From Parachlorella kessleri (lineage: Eukaryota > Chlorophyta > Trebouxiophyceae > Chlorellales > Chlorellaceae), in NCBI GenBank assembly GCA_001598975.1, contig BBXU01003042.1, positions 1 to 21,840 on the forward strand: DNA of 21,840 nucleotides, read 5' to 3'. Below are positions 9,901 to 18,429 of this stretch, piece by piece. How positions within the stretch are numbered: position 1 is the stretch's first letter; every line of letters begins with the position of its first letter. A program made the translations under genes and the position numbers. A model generated the notes under the pieces. That model was not told where the DNA came from. It made no database searches and was given only the letters and a program-made list of their open reading frames with translations.

Positions 9901-12900
9901 GCCGTGCTGCGGCCCTGTCTGCCTGTGGATCAGCCGCTGCGACTTGGGTTCGATAGGCAGCTCCAGCTGTAAAGGGATGCAGGGAGCGGCCGAAGCTTTA
10001 TTTGAGTACTTTGCACGGTCGCCACATGCCCCCTCATGACCGACATCTGATGAGGTTGGAGATACTGAAATGCTGTGGCATGCCATGCCAAGCACGCTCA
10101 TGTTGTTTCTGGGTCGGAAGCTAAAGGTATGTGGCAGGTGTGCCAAGAGGCTGCCAGCTGGCTGTATTTCGGGGCTTCCAAACTCTCATGACACCCTCCT
10201 CCAACATGCACCACTCTCACTGCAAGAGGAACATGTCTGCAACTCCCATTGTATTTAGAGACCGAAATAAGGAGCGCACCTCCACCTCGTCTCCCGTCCC
10301 CAGCTGGGGATGCTGCTCTAGCAGGGTGCCCAGCGGCAGCCGCACCATGCCCAGCGCCTTGTCGCGCCGCAGGCCCGCTGGGTCCCCACGCACCTGCACC
10401 GCGCGTGGTACATGCATGTTTGGCTAGTCCACGTCAGGAAGCCTTTAATTACATACTACACACCTCAAGCATTCTCCCTTTCCTTTCTTATCTTCGTAAA
10501 GGGCTGTCCAGGAACTGTCCTACCTCCAGATTGCCTCTTCTGTCGGCAAGTCAGGCGCCCGATCCTCACCCAACCACCTTACATCGCGCTCGCTCTTTAC
10601 AGGCTCACAAGTAAGGCCGCTTGGGGGAGAGGCCGACCGTCTCATGCCCTCAGGCAATCACTAAAGCCTACCTTGCACCCAGCCAGCCTTGTTAGCACAC
10701 TACAAAGCTACCATCCCCCTGTTCCCGCTACCTTCCACCAGCACCAAAGACTGCTGGATGGCCATGCCACTGCTACCCACCCGGTTTGTTGATCATCAAA
10801 GCCATGGAGCGGTCATGGGCATACTATCCATCTCCACTACTAGGTCCGTTAACCTATCAAGGACAGCTGGGTAGAGTTCCACTGCCACCCACCTCCACTA
10901 CTAGGTCTGTGCAGTCCAGGCTAGGGGGCAGGGGCCAGAAGGAGGCCTCCTGGTCCCAGGTGCACCCCGCCTCCCCGACAGGCACAGGCCGGGCCCTGAA
11001 GAAAGGGCACTCGCCATGCATGTGTCAGGCCAGGTCCGGATGCGGTTTCTACTGTTCCAGGGCCCTGCCAAGACTACAAGGTAAATGCAGCGTTGAAGCT
11101 CCCAAACTAGCAACCTGTGCAGATGGGGCTGTGGAGCCAGCGACTGCACCGACCATGCACTGCAGGTTGGTACGCATGCGCAGGCGCCAGGGCGAGACCA
11201 GCTCACATGACGTCTGGGACTACGGCGGCTGCGCTGTCTATGAATGCCTTGGCATACACCCCGTCCCAGAGGCCGGGGCAGGAAACTTCGCCCCCATGCA
11301 CCCTGGCCAGCACCAACTGCAGCCTGCAGACAAGTAGAGGAAGCGGCACACGTGTGAGTGACAACCTTGCAGGCCGCTGAAGCTGCACAACCGCACTTTC
11401 CTCATGAGGGGTCATCTCGTGGTGCACTGCTCCCACATTGATCCATGCGCAGTAGGTATAGAGAGACAGTAAGGCATCCATCAGTGCATGATAACCTCGT
11501 GTAGCACGACGCGGCAGGTTGCAAGTGCCCAGCAGTGGCACCCCGACCTGTAAAAGTGCTCCTCCTTGCCGTACAGTGGCAGGGGTACGCTGCGGTCCCC
11601 GTTCACAGCCCGGTTGAGAGAGCTGCCCAGGGCATTCAGCCAGTGCACTACAGCCAACAGAACACTGTGCATGCAGGCTAAAGCATCCCCAGAGGGTGTG
11701 ATGTACCGCGGCTATGTTGTGGGGTTGATTGTGCATGGGCATGCAGGCATGTCAGATGGCACTCGTATCACAAGCTAGGAGCTCCTGTAGGCAGAACCAG
11801 GACTCAGCTGCAGTAATACCTGCTGGATGGGTTATGCTGTGCTACTCACCTGGCGACACCCCAAACAGCTTGATCTGCCGCCTGCCAGCCCTTTTTGCAA
11901 GTGGTCTGAGGCAGGGCAGGCTCGTGGTGATCGCCTACGTAACATTTACCAATGCCAAGCCATGAGAAGAACACCTGCTGGACGACCGGAAGCTACTGCA
12001 GGCGAGGCTTACTCCCCTTTTTTTTACCTCACACATAACTTGTGCACTCAACTGCCCGCCCACCAGGGCGCACTAGTGCCTCTCAAGGGTGCAAGGGTTT
12101 TGTACTTTGGCAATGGGTTCCGGCTCAAGCGTGCACCGCCCGTGACCCACCTGTGTAACTAACTGCCCGGCTGTGCCATGATCCACGGTGGCTCGCTGCA
12201 ACAGGGCAGGCTGGGTGGGATGTATCCTGCAGTCACATTGCCTGGCCTCGGACTTTGTGTTGGATTTGACACAGCGTGCGCTGGCTGGTCAACCTGTGCT
12301 TGCTTGCCCTTCCGCCTAACACCGTGTGCGTCTTACATGCAGCCCTGCTATGAAAGACATCATTTGCCCCCAGCCTTGTGTTATTTAGACTTTCATCACC
12401 CCTCCTACCTACTTGTCTGGGGAAAAACCCAGCCACCAAACATTGCCTCTGGCATGCGCTGCACCATACAGGCCAAGCTTTGACAGGTGTGCATCTGTGG
12501 AACCATCTCAGCTCAGAGGAATGCCACATTTGATTGTTGCACCTCACTCATCCCCCACAATCCACCCAGCTGTGCTTGAAGGTGAACACGACGCAAGCAC
12601 CCTAGCAGCTTCCAGGGTATAGCCCAAGCAGCATGGTCCACACTAGCTGTTCGATGCAGCTCACCAGAGGTCCCACTCCAGGCCGATGGGCCGGTAGCCG
12701 TAGCGGTTGGGCAGCTTGATGGAAGCCAGGTACTGCTCCAGCTGCTTGCTCTGCTGGGGGCTGCGGCTGAGGAACATCCCATAGAGCTGGACAGCAGGAG
12801 AGAACCATGGTCAGCCTCACCTTCTTCCCTCTGAGAAAACTACGCCGAAGGAATTATTTTGGAACAATGTGCGCAATGAATGCAGGCTTCAGCAGGGGCG

Positions 12901-15628
12901 TCTCGCCGTGGGGTGCACATACTGCTGGCACGCACGTACCGAAGTGCAGCCACCCCTACTGACCTGCGGCGTGCTTTCTTCCTCCGCCTCCCCAGCCTCC
13001 TGCTTGACTTCAGCGGCCTGCACCCAGCTGGCTGCATCCTCGTGCTGTTCATGGAAAGCATCTGTGCCGGCCACAGCCCCTCCAGAATCCGCCGATGCTG
13101 CTGCCGGTGCTGTTACTGCTGACGCCTCCATCACACGCAGCTGGGGAGCTGTTACTGCTGACGCCTCCATGCCCGCCACAGCTTCCCCGGCGCCCTCCAT
13201 ATCTCTAGCTGCGCCTGCTGCCGCTGCTCCTGCTGCAACGGGTGACTCCATCTGCTGCAGTGGGGGAGCCTCCATGCCAACCGCAGCTCCCTCTATCCTT
13301 TCTGCAAAACTCGCTGCTGCTGCTGCTGCTGAGGCTGCGGCAGCAGCGGCAGACGGTGGTCCTGGCGCTGCTGCTGCGGCTGCCGTGGTTGCGATGTTTG
13401 CTGCTGGTGGTCGTAAGCCTTGTGCTGCTTGTCCGTCCTCCACTGTTACAGCCTCCCCTGCCGGTGGCACTACTGCTGCTGCTGCCGATGCTGCTCCTGG
13501 TGATCCTGGTGCTGCCTCTGCAGCAGGAGTGGCAACGTCAGCACCCACAATGCTTGGTTGATTACCTTGCTTATAGGGGGTACAATCACACAAAAATGAC
13601 GCATCAGTTGCAACATAATGCACCCTCACCAATGCGGCTAGGCAAGCGGTCTCCTCCCTTTGTGAAATGAGTTCATGACTGCCCTGGAGATGGGACTGCA
13701 ACGGGCTTAGTGGCATCTCCCCTGCACACCGATGCACCTGCTTGTCTGCTGTCGCCAGTGGTGCAGCCAGAGCGCAGCAGGCCGTACGCACACAGGACAG
13801 GGCTGTTCTCCAGGCATGTCATGAGCACGCTGAGGCGCTTTGTGGGGACGCTCTTCTTGCCAGTGAGCAACTTGTACAGCCTGCACTGTGCATAAGGAAG
13901 ATGGTGTCAGAGCACCAGCAGGCAGTCTTGCTGCAGGTGGCGGCCTCTCCTCAGCCCTGCAAAACCTCCCCACTGGCGCCTCAATTACTTAGTCCTTGCC
14001 CTCAGCCAACCAGCTCAGGAACCCTGCAAACAACCGCCAACCATGCCCATGCATACGCTGGCATGTGCCTACGTGTAGGCCTTCTTGTATGAGGATGGGT
14101 CTTCCTGCTTGAGAATATCCCTCCAGCTGGCATCGCTCATCATGCTCACCGCCAGCCCCATGAAGCCTGCAGCAGCGCTAGCAGAAGTTTGAAATTCCAC
14201 CCTCGGAGGCAAGCTCTACAAACGCATGCCGTCTCACACCCACTTCTCCAATCCCTTGTTGCCTAGGCCACCAGTATGCCACGCCAACAGCGCAACATAG
14301 TGCGTTCAGGTCAGGTGCAGCTTATCAACAGGCATCTCACAGTTGATCTGCTGCATCCTGCGTCATGGCCAGACAGGCGGCTGCCAGCAGCCCAAGTCAT
14401 TTAGCACCCTAGCAGCACCCAGAAATTGTGGTCCTGGCATACCTCCATGCGCATAGCAGTGCGCCAGCTTGGGCAGTGGAGTGACATCTGTCTCCACGAT
14501 GCTAGTAGTAACTTCCGTGCCTGACGCTTGCTCTGCCGCTAGCTGAACCGCAGAGACTGCCTTGGCCGTCCTTCCTCGCCTCATGCTCTTGCCCTTCATG
14601 CTCTTGCCCCGAAGCTTTGGCCCCGCTGCTGCTAAGGCGGCTGCAACCGCTGCAGGGATCACGCGGTAGCTGAGCCGCAAGTGCAGAGTTTTTGCAGCCA
14701 CGTGGTCCTCTTCCTCCCCATTTGCAAGGCCTCCATTGCCTGCTGCCTCCCCATCACTGGCCTCCTTTGCCTGCACTGCTGCTCCTCCTGTGTCTCTTCT
14801 CGCCTCAGCTGCCAGTTCCAAATCCTGTCGGGCAGGTACTACTGCCGGCGCTGCTGTTGCTGCTGCTGGCCCTGGGCTCTGGGCCTCTGTGGTTTCTTGC
14901 TCTGCCTGAAGTCCACCCTGGGGGCTAGGTGTCTCATCAGGTATCTCATTAGCTGCATCCAGCTTCTTGATAGCACCTTGCACCCCCTGCAGTGCAGATC
15001 GAACCCAGCCATGTAAGCCAGCCTCTGCCAGGGGACATGTTTACGTAATAGTCCAAGCGTCGAGACGGCCTCAGTATTAACAACTATTTCCACAAGATGC
15101 TGTAGTAAACTGGGTGGGCTTCCACGGGTAGCAGCAACACTCGCCTTGCTTAGCTTGTCCCTGTGTCTCACAAGCCATTCAAGCTTCAGCTCCACATCCT
15201 GCCACTTGCCAACACCCCCCTCCACGTCACACCCTTCCAAACGTAAAGTTCCACTGGCAGCCAGCTTGCGCCGTGTGTAAAGTGCGTAGATGCGGTTGTA
15301 CCCATGATAGACCTGTATGGTACAAACATGCCAACAAGTGATGCAGCCACTCCTCCGCCAACTGCGGTCTTGGAGTCCTCACTGATACGATAGGCACATC
15401 AGTGACGTAGCCTACCTCAATCTCTACTTGTGGCTCCTTCGCTGGGGAGTCTTCTGGTGCAGGAACAGCAAGGCGAGTCCACGCTCCCAAGTAGCAGATG
15501 CCCTCGTAGGTATGCACGGTGGCACATGTTTGCAATTCTTCTCCGGTCCTGAGACGAACCTCAACGGAGCCGTCCGAGCTGGGCAGTCCTGTAAGGGAAT
15601 GCAGCCTGAGGTCTACCAAAACACCCAT
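2050..15628 (-). CDS. large two-C2-domain protein with C-terminal membrane anchor, 29 exons, 1476 aa, family unrecognised
   Basis: Exons in coding order: 15416-15628, 15172-15312, 14443-14986, 14073-14166, 13738-13880, 12964-13565, 12665-12786, 11850-11881, 11548-11647, 11207-11323, 10893-10995, 10280-10393, 9705-9966, 9295-9389, 8884-9006, 8394-8472, 8052-8152, 7586-7697, 7163-7279, 6704-6798, 6253-6404, 5817-5889, 5304-5417, 4829-4894, 4405-4494, 3874-4011, 3409-3506, 2783-2989, 2050-2233. Total 4431 nt, every junction in phase. The start is the first ATG of the frame (15626-15628), with an in-frame TAG upstream and no Met between. Layout: C2-like 1-118, basic/Ala linker, helical module ~290-378, Ala-rich 380-579, C2-like ~660-780, linker, core ~864-1216, hydrophobic helix ~1228-1250, TM helices ~1358-1379 and ~1391-1414, Cys-rich tail. 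Two introns use GC donors (after exons 13 and 17). Less certain choices are exon 2's donor, exon 8, exon 12's donor (10280 or 10286) and exon 13's donor. A membrane-bound, lipid-interacting role is inferred from domains only. Confidence 0.8.
2687..2811. repeat. 34-bp duplication of an exon 3' end with its splice donor
   Basis: ctcaccagggcaccagcacc and the following gccagcagcaccac (2778-2811, end of exon 28 plus donor) recur at 2687-2720 with one mismatch, offset 91 bp. The downstream copy has its own acceptor-like CACAG (near 2741) and an intact GTGAGA donor. Read as an exon it would give IFVIHGAVVLLAGLVP against the authentic ILFVAMVVLLAVLVP. Confidence 0.85.
2783..2989 (-). other. exon 28: two transmembrane helices
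   Basis: Residues 1348-1415. TM1 is FTLSYVFVLSLATCFTFLCC (cysteine-rich, near 1358-1379); a short loop GPRICGTAAHG follows; TM2 is VLGVSALLAFILFVAMVVLL and onward to VLVPW (near 1391-1414). The hairpin leaves both flanks on the same side if both helices span the membrane. Acceptor CTGCAG, donor TG/GTGAGG, joining as TGG (Trp1416) to the last exon. The exon's final 29 bp plus donor are duplicated 91 bp downstream (separate entry). Confidence 0.8.
3409..4894 (-). other. exons 24-27: hydrophobic helix then basic/charged juxtamembrane region
   Basis: Exons 4829-4894, 4405-4494, 3874-4011 and 3409-3506 join in phase 0 to encode residues 1217-1346. GYGLTWVLMLLRIRIGLHKF is a marginal membrane-associated helix; GLLCLLESCTQEEYRQ follows. 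Next comes a strongly basic segment (GGRRRVEGRLRGRLRLSW) and a charged one ending CHFRDKTWGEQSW just before the first clear TM helix. The arginine-rich run next to the TM segment suggests this side is cytosolic (positive-inside rule; inference). Confidence 0.7.
5875..6007. repeat. 44-bp tandem repeat, three copies, over an exon acceptor
   Basis: Units start at 5875 (accttggacacatgcctgca), 5919 (accttggacacatgcgcgca) and 5963 (agtttggacatatgcctgga). The first contains the real acceptor and first 15 bp of exon 22 (5817-5889). The second has lost the AG; the third keeps CCAG in the same place. Confidence 0.8.
6145..6285. repeat. 40-bp duplication of an exon 3' end with its splice donor
   Basis: 6246-6285 (end of exon 21 with GTGAGTG donor) is repeated at 6145-6184 with about three mismatches; both contain ctgtgacagcaggatg. 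The copy lies in the following intron and preserves a perfect GTGAGTGAG donor. It would read ILLSQVWPDK against the authentic ILLSQIWPYK. Confidence 0.85.
6902..6933. repeat. CTGG tetranucleotide microsatellite, eight units
   Basis: Eight uninterrupted ctgg units inside the intron between exons 19 and 20 of the C2-domain gene. A simple-sequence repeat with no coding role. Confidence 0.95.
8641..8724. repeat. 42-bp tandem duplication in an intron
   Basis: Two adjacent copies starting at 8641 and 8683 (ttacacaatgaa(t/c)cagc...ctgcctccga...tatggtg), with about six differences. They lie in the intron between exons 15 and 16. Unlike the neighbouring duplications, this one does not include an exon border. 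Confidence 0.85.
9705..9966 (-). other. exon 13: polar linker with probable GC donor
   Basis: Begins after TTTACAG with LELPIEPKSQRLIHRQ, probably the last C2 strand and its exit, then 60-70 residues rich in Gln, Ala, Gly, Ser, Pro and His. The only donor giving phase 1 with good context is GCAG/GCAAGC at 9704, a GC-AG intron. The frame stays open about 100 bp further, so a longer exon with another donor is possible. No domain seen. Confidence 0.55.
10280..11647 (-). other. second C2-like domain (exons 9-12, residues ~631-775)
   Basis: Exons 11548-11647, 11207-11323, 10893-10995 and 10280-10393. After HWLNALGSSLNRAV and SVPLPLYGKEEHFYR come LQLVLARVHGGEVSCPGLWD and GVYAKAFID (first C2 strands, with Asp near the Ca-loop-1 position), then CTWDQEASFWPLP (the W-x-E/x-F strand), DLVVEVRGDPAGLRRDKAL and GMVRLPLGTLL (the classic (D)..LG...(I/V)PL strand). 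This order matches canonical C2 topology better than the N-terminal domain does. C2 domains bind phospholipid membranes or proteins. A phase-2 acceptor/donor series makes the joins unambiguous except for two possible ends of the last exon (10280 or 10286). Confidence 0.7.
11882..12664 (-). other. longest intron of the gene (783 bp)
   Basis: This lies between exon 7 (ending GLEWDL plus TG) and the 32-bp exon 8 (RQIKLFGVSP). The donor GTGAGC and acceptor GGCAG give a phase-2 join (TGG, Trp). Because it is over twice the average intron length here, a further small exon could be hidden, but none with good splice sites and matching phase was found. A T9 run (12018-12026) lies within it. If retained, the intron gives TGA immediately after Trp620 (12661-12663). 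Confidence 0.5.
12964..13565 (-). other. exon 6: 200-residue Ala-rich linker
   Basis: A 602-bp exon with an open frame dominated by Ala, Gly, Pro, Glu and Val. It includes two runs of six or more alanines encoded by GCN repeats (about 13313-13420) and two exact 23-bp copies (13109-13131 and 13148-13170) giving a repeated MEASAVTAP. It ends in an acidic stretch before an excellent CAG/GTCAGT donor. No domain is visible; it probably works as a flexible spacer between the N-terminal region and the second C2-like domain. Confidence 0.75.
13738..14166 (-). other. exons 4-5: helical module
   Basis: Exons 14073-14166 and 13738-13880 join in phase 2. They read FMGLAVSMMSDASWRDIL, then QEDPSSYKKAYTLYKLLTGK, then SVPTKRLSVLMTCLENSPVL. 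The sequence has regular amphipathic character and low bias, so it is probably a folded alpha-helical unit. I do not recognise the family. Splice sites are TGCAG acceptors with GTAGGC and GTGCAT donors. The second donor is chosen because it alone gives phase 1, needed to enter the Ala-rich exon in its long open frame. Confidence 0.65.
14443..14986 (-). other. exon 3: low-complexity Ala/Glu linker with basic patch
   Basis: The 544-bp exon encodes residues 119-299, beginning GVQGAIKKLDAANEIPDETP. It passes through Ala- and Glu-rich sequence and a basic patch with a doubled GKSMKGKSMR motif (DNA repeat catgctcttgccc near 14582-14607), and ends at PLPKLAHCYAHG before a GTATGC donor. Compositionally biased and probably disordered, apart from a possible beta/helix stretch around LHLRLSYRVIPAAVAAAL. 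It links the first C2-like domain to the next helical module. Confidence 0.7.
15172..15628 (-). other. first C2-like domain (exons 1-2, residues 1-118)
   Basis: The protein opens directly with a beta-strand-rich segment, MGVLVDLRLHSLTGLPSSDG, then EVRLRTGEELQTCATVHTY and QVEIEVYHGYNRIYAL, ending GKWQDVELKLEWL. Hydrophobic strands alternate with loops as in C2 domains, and the closing GGxGKWQDVELKL resembles the last two C2 strands. The clustered loop aspartates of calcium-binding C2 domains are not evident, so it may be calcium-independent. The exon 2 donor is taken at CTT/GTGAGA (15171). An open frame continues beyond it for ~60 codons, so a longer exon is possible. Confidence 0.55.
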
Positions 15629-16505
15629 CCGGAGCGTAGCAACGCGCACGCATATGGCAGCGCATATGGTTTGGAAAGGTAGGCATACACTAACTAGATC
15701 TGACTAGACTGTTTCCGGGTGACTCATGCGTAGACTAAAGTAGTTTCGGGGGCGCCACAGGACGAAGGCAGGCTGAACATTTCACAGGCCTGCTGATAAC
15801 TCTGGGCACCTTGACAATCAGGCATCCCGGACCCTTGGTTACCCAATGATGCAGCCCCCTGACAAGCTGCCAAAGGGTTGGCCGGCGCCTATTGCCAAAC
15901 TCTTCACCCTCCAGCCAGCTCGCCCACCAGGCGCAAGGAATGCAGCAACCTGACTATTTAAAAAAGGGCTTGTCGTTGAACTGACACCAGTGGAGTAGCC
16001 AGAGAGGGCAGGTATGACAAACTCTTTGGAGCATCTCAGCATGAATAAGTAGGGTGAGACCACAGGTGAGGTATGCACGGTGAGTCCCTGGTTTGCAACC
16101 AGTGAGCAGAGTGCAGTTTAGCACACACTGCAAGCGTCCTGCCAAAAACCGTTGCAGTGCAGACTACTTTACAATTCACTACTGCACGGCATCCCAAAAT
16201 CGATTGTGACACAGTGAAAAATCTTCAGACACCCTATTACATATCTCCTGCTACTATACCACATAAAATACAACCGGGCTCTTGTGTAACTCAAATATCC
16301 AATGTCAAAGAGCCATACGAAATGCCATTTAAATTGGAAATGCATGTGACAGGAAGGGTCAGACAGCAGTTCGGCAAATGCTAGCCCCTGCTGCGTCAGA
16401 CAGATTCTAAAAAGAGGGAACAAACTGCAGGCACCAAAGCTGTCATTTGCACGTGACGCTTGCACCCAACGCCTGCCTGACCGTGCGCTTACCGCTACAA
16501 GTCTT
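15629..16505. other. intergenic region between the ARM/ear gene and the C2 gene
   Basis: It holds the 3' UTR of the gene ending at 16506 and the promoter/5' UTR of the gene starting at 15628, both minus strand. On the minus strand the green-algal type poly(A) motif TGTAA occurs at 16237-16241 and 16169-16173, about 265 and 333 nt past the stop. Either could serve, but the motif is short and the call weak. The section at 16150-16350 is visibly AT-richer than its surroundings, as expected for a 3' UTR. No coding exon could be placed here. Confidence 0.45.
16169..16241 (-). terminator. candidate poly(A) signals TGTAA (two)
   Basis: TGTAA on the minus strand at 16241-16237 and 16173-16169, downstream of the TGA at 16506-16508. 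UGUAA is the dominant polyadenylation signal in green algae. The motif is only five bases, so chance occurrence is likely, but position and the AT-rich context fit. Confidence 0.3.
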
Positions 16506-18429
16506 TCAATTCATCTCTGCGATCAGCTGGCAGAGCTCGGTCTTCAGTGACTCTGTTGTGGAGGCGTCTGCGGAAGTTACTGTCACAGCAAACGAGAGCC
16601 AGTCCATGGTGTCTATTTCAATACGCACCGCGCAGGGTACATGCCGGACCTGCAAGGCATCTCCGGCAGAAAGACTCAGCCGAGGCATACATAATCAATG
16701 TGCACGACCAAATTAACCCTCCAACACAATTTTCATTGGCACAGAACAGCCTAGCTTTGGGAAGCACACGGGACTGAAGGCACAAACACTCGAAAGGCGC
16801 CTCATAAGCACCGGGCGGCTGGGTAGCTGCGGACTTCTTCATGTTTGTCCCACACTTACCCCACCGCTACCTGGCTGGATGGGCCATTGCATATCTGCCA
16901 CATAGCCGCGGCAAAAGCAGCCAGAGGGTCATATCGCAACAGAAACAATGTGTCTGCCGCCCCTCCTACCTGATCCGTGCCACAGTGGAAGATGCAGGCC
17001 GCAGAGATGATGGATGGCTCTGACCATAGCACCGGCAGCGGCATCACGTTGATGGAAGCAAGCAGGTTCTTCACCTCTGCCGTAAGCATGGGTTTTATCC
17101 TAGTCACCTGCTTCGACAGCTTGAGAGGGGGCCCAGCCACCTACAGAAGACCATTTGCATTTACACCTTTACACCGCAGGCTGGCAGCACGGTGTGGTGT
17201 GTGGACACGCGGGCAAGACAACGCCATCGCACGAGCTTACAACCCCACCCATACACTCTCTAGGACATAACAGCCGTTAGTCGGTAGCTCCACCCTATCC
17301 CAGCACCCCACTCCTCCTTTCCACCCCACGTCCCGCCAACGTAAGACACTTTCTGCCACCAGCAACACCCCGCCACTCACCTGATCCCATTTGGCATTAA
17401 AGAGATCCAGGGACACCTCCATTGGCATGCAAAACTTTGTAAGCACCACCGGCAGGTCTAGGGTGATGCTGGCTGCTTGTGAGGTGCCTGCCACAGTGTA
17501 GCCCAGGTGCAGCACTGGCGGGCGCATGAAAGGAGCTGAGCATGCCACGGACAGAGGCAGCACAACCTGCAAGGCGAGAGCACGGGGCCAGGCTAGCCTT
17601 CAACAGGACCATCAGCACAATGAAACTCGAGGGACTTCGCAACCCCAGCCGATATCCACTACAGGAGTCTGGTATACTCACTTGCCAACCATGGGTCGCA
17701 CTCAAGGTGTAAACAAACTCCTTCTCTCACCTCCTGTCTAGGCTCCAGGTCTGCTGGAACCGGCCCCAGCTGCAAAGACAACGCCGGTGTGGGCCTCACG
17801 TTGCACACCAGGCGCTGCAGCGGCCGGGTGTGCTTGTTGTTGAGGCAAAGGCTGATCTGGCCAGACGGGCCTTGGTAGGAGCTCCTCATGCCTACCTGCA
17901 TGTGCCACAGCAACGTATATAACGGTATATCCATGCACGGTCGCATATAACCTTTAATGCCACGTTGGCAACTGTGATCGACATGCTCAACAAAAGGGCG
18001 TCAGAGAGCCAGGCCTGGCCGTAAAGCTGAATGAGGATGATGATGATGTTGAGGCTTGGCGAGAGGCCAGGTAACCATGCACAACCACCGTCGCTCCTAC
18101 GTGAATCCAAGCAGGAACATGCATCTACCAGCAGCAGGGCCATCACCCCACCTGGATGTAGTTGTCCTCGTAGAGGATGCCAGAGTCTGCCACGCACAAA
18201 TTTCGAAACCACTGCCGCATATCTCCAGTCGGCTTGATGGGCTGACCGGCATCTAACGCTTCGTGCGGCTGCACCTCCCAGCTGGCAAAGACGTCAGCCA
18301 ACTCGCTTGCTGACATGGAGCAGACACCGGATCCGTGGCCTGCTTCACCTGCTGTGCTGGAGGAAGCTGCCACTCCCGCCACTTCAGGCGCTGTCCCAAA
18401 GAGCAAGCCAGCAGGTGATGGCTTCAAAA
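16506..18429 (-). other. alpha-adaptin (AP-2) appendage domain
   Basis: Six exons. It opens with WFRNLCVADSGILYEDNYIQ and VGMRSSYQGPSGQISLCLNN, equivalent to the SGVLYEDxxIQIG...GRLVLFLGNK start of plant alpha ears. Next come LGPVPADLEPRQE (family: L.PVP..I.PRAQ), then the platform start LDLPVVLTKFCMPMEVSLDL, with FNAKWDQVAGPPLKL, and C-terminal ISAACIFHCGTDQ, AVRIEIDTMDW and LKTELCQLIAEMN. Both the beta-sandwich and platform subdomains are therefore present and full length (~220 residues). Of the platform pocket residues known in animal alpha-ears, a Phe and the Trp of the F..W motif are present (with one extra residue between) and the first Arg is retained. The two later arginines seem absent. 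This is the most secure homology in the window. Confidence 0.88.

Noticed and set aside
12661..12663. Treating TGA after EWDLW as the true end, giving two separate genes
   Set aside because: The TGA is part of a strong GTGAGC donor, and the downstream exon RQIKLFGVSP continues in the right phase; no start codon or promoter-like region precedes ~11900. Kept only as a possible isoform.
12869..13561. 230-codon plus-strand ORF, Ala/Ser-rich
   Set aside because: Exact antisense of the Ala-rich exon on the minus strand; GCN repeats stay open in several frames. The minus frame has good splice sites and fits both neighbours in phase.
14987..15171. Continuation of exon 2 (VRHRDKLSKASVAATRG and onward)
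   Set aside because: Open by chance up to the next acceptor; a GTGAGA donor at 15171 joins phase 0 to exon 3, and the read-through sequence lacks domain character. Moderate doubt remains.
17896..18151. Hydrophobic open frame (LNIIIILIQLYGQAWL) between two ear exons
   Set aside because: It sits in an intron: EDNYIQ/GTGGGG and TGCAG/GTAGGCATG join in phase to give the continuous ear sequence; the hydrophobic run comes from a GAT repeat.
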